DNA of 64,000 nt from a gamma proteobacterium symbiont of Ctena orbiculata (lineage in GTDB: Bacteria; Pseudomonadota; Gammaproteobacteria; Chromatiales; Chromatiaceae): NCBI GenBank assembly GCA_003058525.1, contig QBVD01000035.1:55979-119978 (forward strand), read 5' to 3'. Within the stretch, counting starts at the first letter, position 1. The number at the start of each line of letters is the position of its first letter. The notes under the pieces were generated by a model. That model searched no databases. It worked only from the letters and a program-made list of their open reading frames with translations, and had not been told where the DNA came from. Of the stretch, positions 62,208 to 64,000 are shown piece after piece. A program made the translations under genes and the position numbers.

Positions 62208-63451
62208 TCGACCCCGATGCCCTCAACGTCTGGCATGAGCAACGCCTGGTCGGCTATCTGTGGCGTACCCCAGTCGGCGCCATCGGGTTTCGCTACGATG
62301 CTGAGTGGGTCACCACCGGCGGCTTCGCGATCTCCCACACCCTCCCATTGAGACACGATGAATTCGCAGCCGAAGCTGCCCTCGCCCATCGCTTTTTCGC
62401 CAACCTGCTCCCGGAGGGGGGCGTCAGAGAACACATCGTCCGCGACCTGAAAATCCCGAACACGGATTTTGATCTGCTGCGCGCCATCGGCGGCGAGTGT
62501 GCGGGCGCACTGTCGATCCTCTCCGTAGAGCGAACACCTTCGGGTGAGCATCATTACCGTCGCCTGACCGATAAGGACCTGGCCAACCTGGCGGCCCGGC
62601 GCGGCCAGATCTATGCGACCTGGCCGGAGGACGAGCGTCCCCGGCTGTCCCTTGCCGGTGCCCAGGATAAATGCCCCATATTGCTGAGAGACGGCATTTA
62701 TTTCCTGCCCCAGGGAGAAGCGCCGTCCAGCCACATCCTGAAATTCGAGTTGGCGGACTATCGTCACCTGCCCGCCTATGAGACCTTTACGACTTTACTA
62801 GCCGGAGCGATCGGTCTGCCGGTGGCGGATATCGAGCTACACTCAATCGAGCAGATCCGTTATGCGCAGATCGCACGCTATGATCGCATTTGGGATGAAC
62901 AGGGGGAGGTGCAGCGGCTGCATCAGGAGGATTTCTGCCAGGCCCTGGGGTATGGGCATGAGAAAAAATACCAGGAGAGCGGTGGACCCTCGTTTGACCA
63001 ATGCTATCGCTTGGTACAGGATGCCTCCAGTGACCCGGCCGCCGACGCCCTTCATCTGCTGCGCTGGCAAATCTTCAATGTGTTGTCAGGCAACTCCGAT
63101 GGCCATGCCAAGAACCTGTCCCTGCTGCACCTGCCCAGCGGCGAGATCCGCCTGGCCCCATTCTATGATCTGGTCTCTACCCGCGCGATTGAACGTATCG
63201 ACTACCATCTCGCCTTTGCGGTTGGCGGAGAACGAAATCCCAGTGTGATCACGCCAGCCCATTGGAACGAGTTTGCCAGGGAGTGTGATATCAGGCCACG
63301 CTTTCTTGCCAAACTGGTGGAAGAGTCCGCGGCCCTGTTACTGGAGAACCTGGTCACGACGAAAGCGACCTTTGAAGCCCGATTTGGTGACTATCCGGCG
63401 CTGCAGCGTATCGAGCAGATCGTGACTAAACAGTGTCACGGTATCGCATGA
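62204..63451 (+). CDS. hipA: HipA-like serine/threonine kinase toxin
   Basis: A 415-residue kinase. HipA-family proteins phosphorylate glutamyl-tRNA synthetase or other targets to arrest growth; HipB holds it inactive. The N-terminal subdomain reads LVGYLWRTPVGAIGFRYD, and the kinase core shows LSLAGAQDKCPILL (nucleotide-binding loop), SSHILKFE, the catalytic GNSDGHAKNLSLL (near residue 298) and the metal-binding FYDLVST. The GTG start overlaps the hipB TGA, with GGAGGAG just ahead. All key residues appear intact. Confidence 0.92.
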   Translation: MIDPDALNVWHEQRLVGYLWRTPVGAIGFRYDAEWVTTGGFAISHTLPLRHDEFAAEAALAHRFFANLLPEGGVREHIVRDLKIPNTDFDLLRAIGGECAGALSILSVERTPSGEHHYRRLTDKDLANLAARRGQIYATWPEDERPRLSLAGAQDKCPILLRDGIYFLPQGEAPSSHILKFELADYRHLPAYETFTTLLAGAIGLPVADIELHSIEQIRYAQIARYDRIWDEQGEVQRLHQEDFCQALGYGHEKKYQESGGPSFDQCYRLVQDASSDPAADALHLLRWQIFNVLSGNSDGHAKNLSLLHLPSGEIRLAPFYDLVSTRAIERIDYHLAFAVGGERNPSVITPAHWNEFARECDIRPRFLAKLVEESAALLLENLVTTKATFEARFGDYPALQRIEQIVTKQCHGIA

Positions 63452-63542
63452 GGGTAGTAATGGGCTGCTGCCTGCCAAGAAATAGAGTGTGCCACTTTAT
63501 CCCAAGTAGCCAGGGGCAAGATGCCGGAGAATTCCGGCGTTG

Positions 63543-63740
63543 CTAATCTTCGTCGGGTAATAGGATGGTGATGACAGGCTCGCCCTGGTCACCCGGCCCG
63601 ACGATCAGCTTCAGTGTTACGAGCTCCGCTTTCATCACCTTGCCGTCACGCGATACCCGGTAGAGCTTGAACAGCAACCGTTCACTGGATCCACGACTGG
63701 TGCGAATCGCCTGGGATGCCAGTCGGGTAAGGAAGCGACG
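63543..63740 (-). pseudogene. 3' fragment of an unidentified gene cut by the group II intron
   Basis: The last 65 codons of an open frame: RFLTRLASQAIRTSRGSSER, then LLFKLYRVSRDGKVMKAE and LIVGPGDQGEP, ending LLPDED. It has protein-like codon use but no start, and closes upstream at a TAA directly where the intron 3' end lies. It is likely the downstream exon of a gene split by the intron. I do not recognise the protein. It points toward hipA (tail to tail). Confidence 0.55.
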
Positions 63741-63741
63741 T

Positions 63742-63841
63742 TACCGTCGCTCCCACCGGGTCGCCGGAAGCAGTCGCCCGCTTCCGGCTCCCACACAACG
63801 TAGCGTGCGGATTTCCCGCACTACGCTGTTCAGAAGTTGAT
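63742..63841 (-). ncRNA. Group II intron 3' end, including domain V
   Basis: On the minus strand, 63827 to 63794 forms a 34-base hairpin AGCGTAGTGCGG-GAAA-TCCGCACGCTAC. It begins with the AGC catalytic triad and ends in GTTGTG, the hallmark of domain V. A second stem (GCCGGAAGC...GCTTCCGGC) after it would be domain VI. Domains V and VI are where splicing chemistry takes place. The exact 3' splice point is near 63741 but not fixed. Confidence 0.75.
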
Positions 63842-64000
63842 TTACAGCACAGCGAATGACTGGAACCTCCCATAGGGAATTGCCAGTCTTGGTCGCTGTA
63901 ACGGAAACCGCTCTTTGATCCGGTGGAATACCTCCCACGGCACAAAACCCTTACGGCTACGACTGCAAAGCATCTTACGCCAGTATCGTTCCACGAACCG
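63842..64000 (-). CDS. Group II intron reverse transcriptase/maturase, C-terminal end
   Basis: The last 52 residues of an intron-encoded protein, cut by the right window edge. It reads RFVERYWRKMLCSRSRKGFV, WEVFHRIKERFPLQRPRL and IPYGRFQSFAVL, then TAA. This is the typical C-terminus of bacterial LtrA-like maturases, which help the intron splice and insert. The stop lies 15 bases before domain V, as expected when the gene sits in domain IV. Confidence 0.85.
   Translation of the reverse strand, partial: RFVERYWRKMLCSRSRKGFVPWEVFHRIKERFPLQRPRLAIPYGRFQSFAVL

Noticed and set aside
1..64000. CRISPR arrays
   Set aside because: No series of regularly spaced near-identical 24-40 base repeats was seen; the repeats found are inverted or very short.

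Overview
The window looks like a chromosome segment of a gammaproteobacterium carrying an integrative and conjugative element (ICE) next to a tRNA-Leu gene. The left 4 kb is ordinary chromosome: the 5' end of an MFS transporter gene, aroC, a tolC-family gene, an M23 peptidase gene and a dispersed inverted repeat. The style (TolC, M23 peptidase, 'cgtcatTCCcggc' palindrome, PFL_47xx-type conjugation genes) fits Gammaproteobacteria; I cannot name the genus.

From tRNA-Leu(CAG) at 3963 to about 33.3 kb lies an accessory and defence block. Its first part (4.4-15.9 kb, minus strand) is a tightly packed gene run: a broken HNH nuclease gene, a short SNase-fold protein, a zinc-ribbon/HEPN-like protein, a zinc-hook AAA_13 ATPase, an SbcD-like phosphoesterase with its SbcC-like partner, a DUF429 protein and an unrecognised protein. 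A divergent WYL-domain regulator (CapW/BrxR type) stands at its head, with paired promoters and palindromes between. The second part (17.5-32.9 kb, minus strand) is a complete single-strand phosphorothioate modification and restriction locus, in the order sspB-C-D-F-G-H-A.

From 33.4 to 60 kb is a conjugation region of the PFGI-1/ICEclc type (families TIGR03743 to TIGR03765, TraG_N, RAQPRD, PilL), almost all on the minus strand and translationally coupled. It is interrupted by two cargo insertions: a bacterial NACHT NTPase plus a frameshifted csrA relic (38.7-41.4 kb), and a very AT-rich group of four genes (50.4-53.2 kb) encoding a citrate-synthase-fold protein, an acylneuraminate-cytidylyltransferase-like protein, a four-helix membrane protein and an alpha/beta hydrolase. 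That AT-rich group matches no system I know. A striking 261-bp nested inverted-repeat element that could fold as a three-way junction sits at 57.4-57.6 kb.

From 60 to 64 kb there is a tyrosine recombinase (Integrase_1 type), a gene-less stretch rich in inverted repeats, a hipBA toxin-antitoxin operon with three CGTACG operators at exactly 50-bp intervals, and the 3' end of a group II intron that interrupts an unidentified reading frame. Relaxase, ParB and topoisomerase genes expected for this ICE class are not in the window, so the element probably continues to the right.
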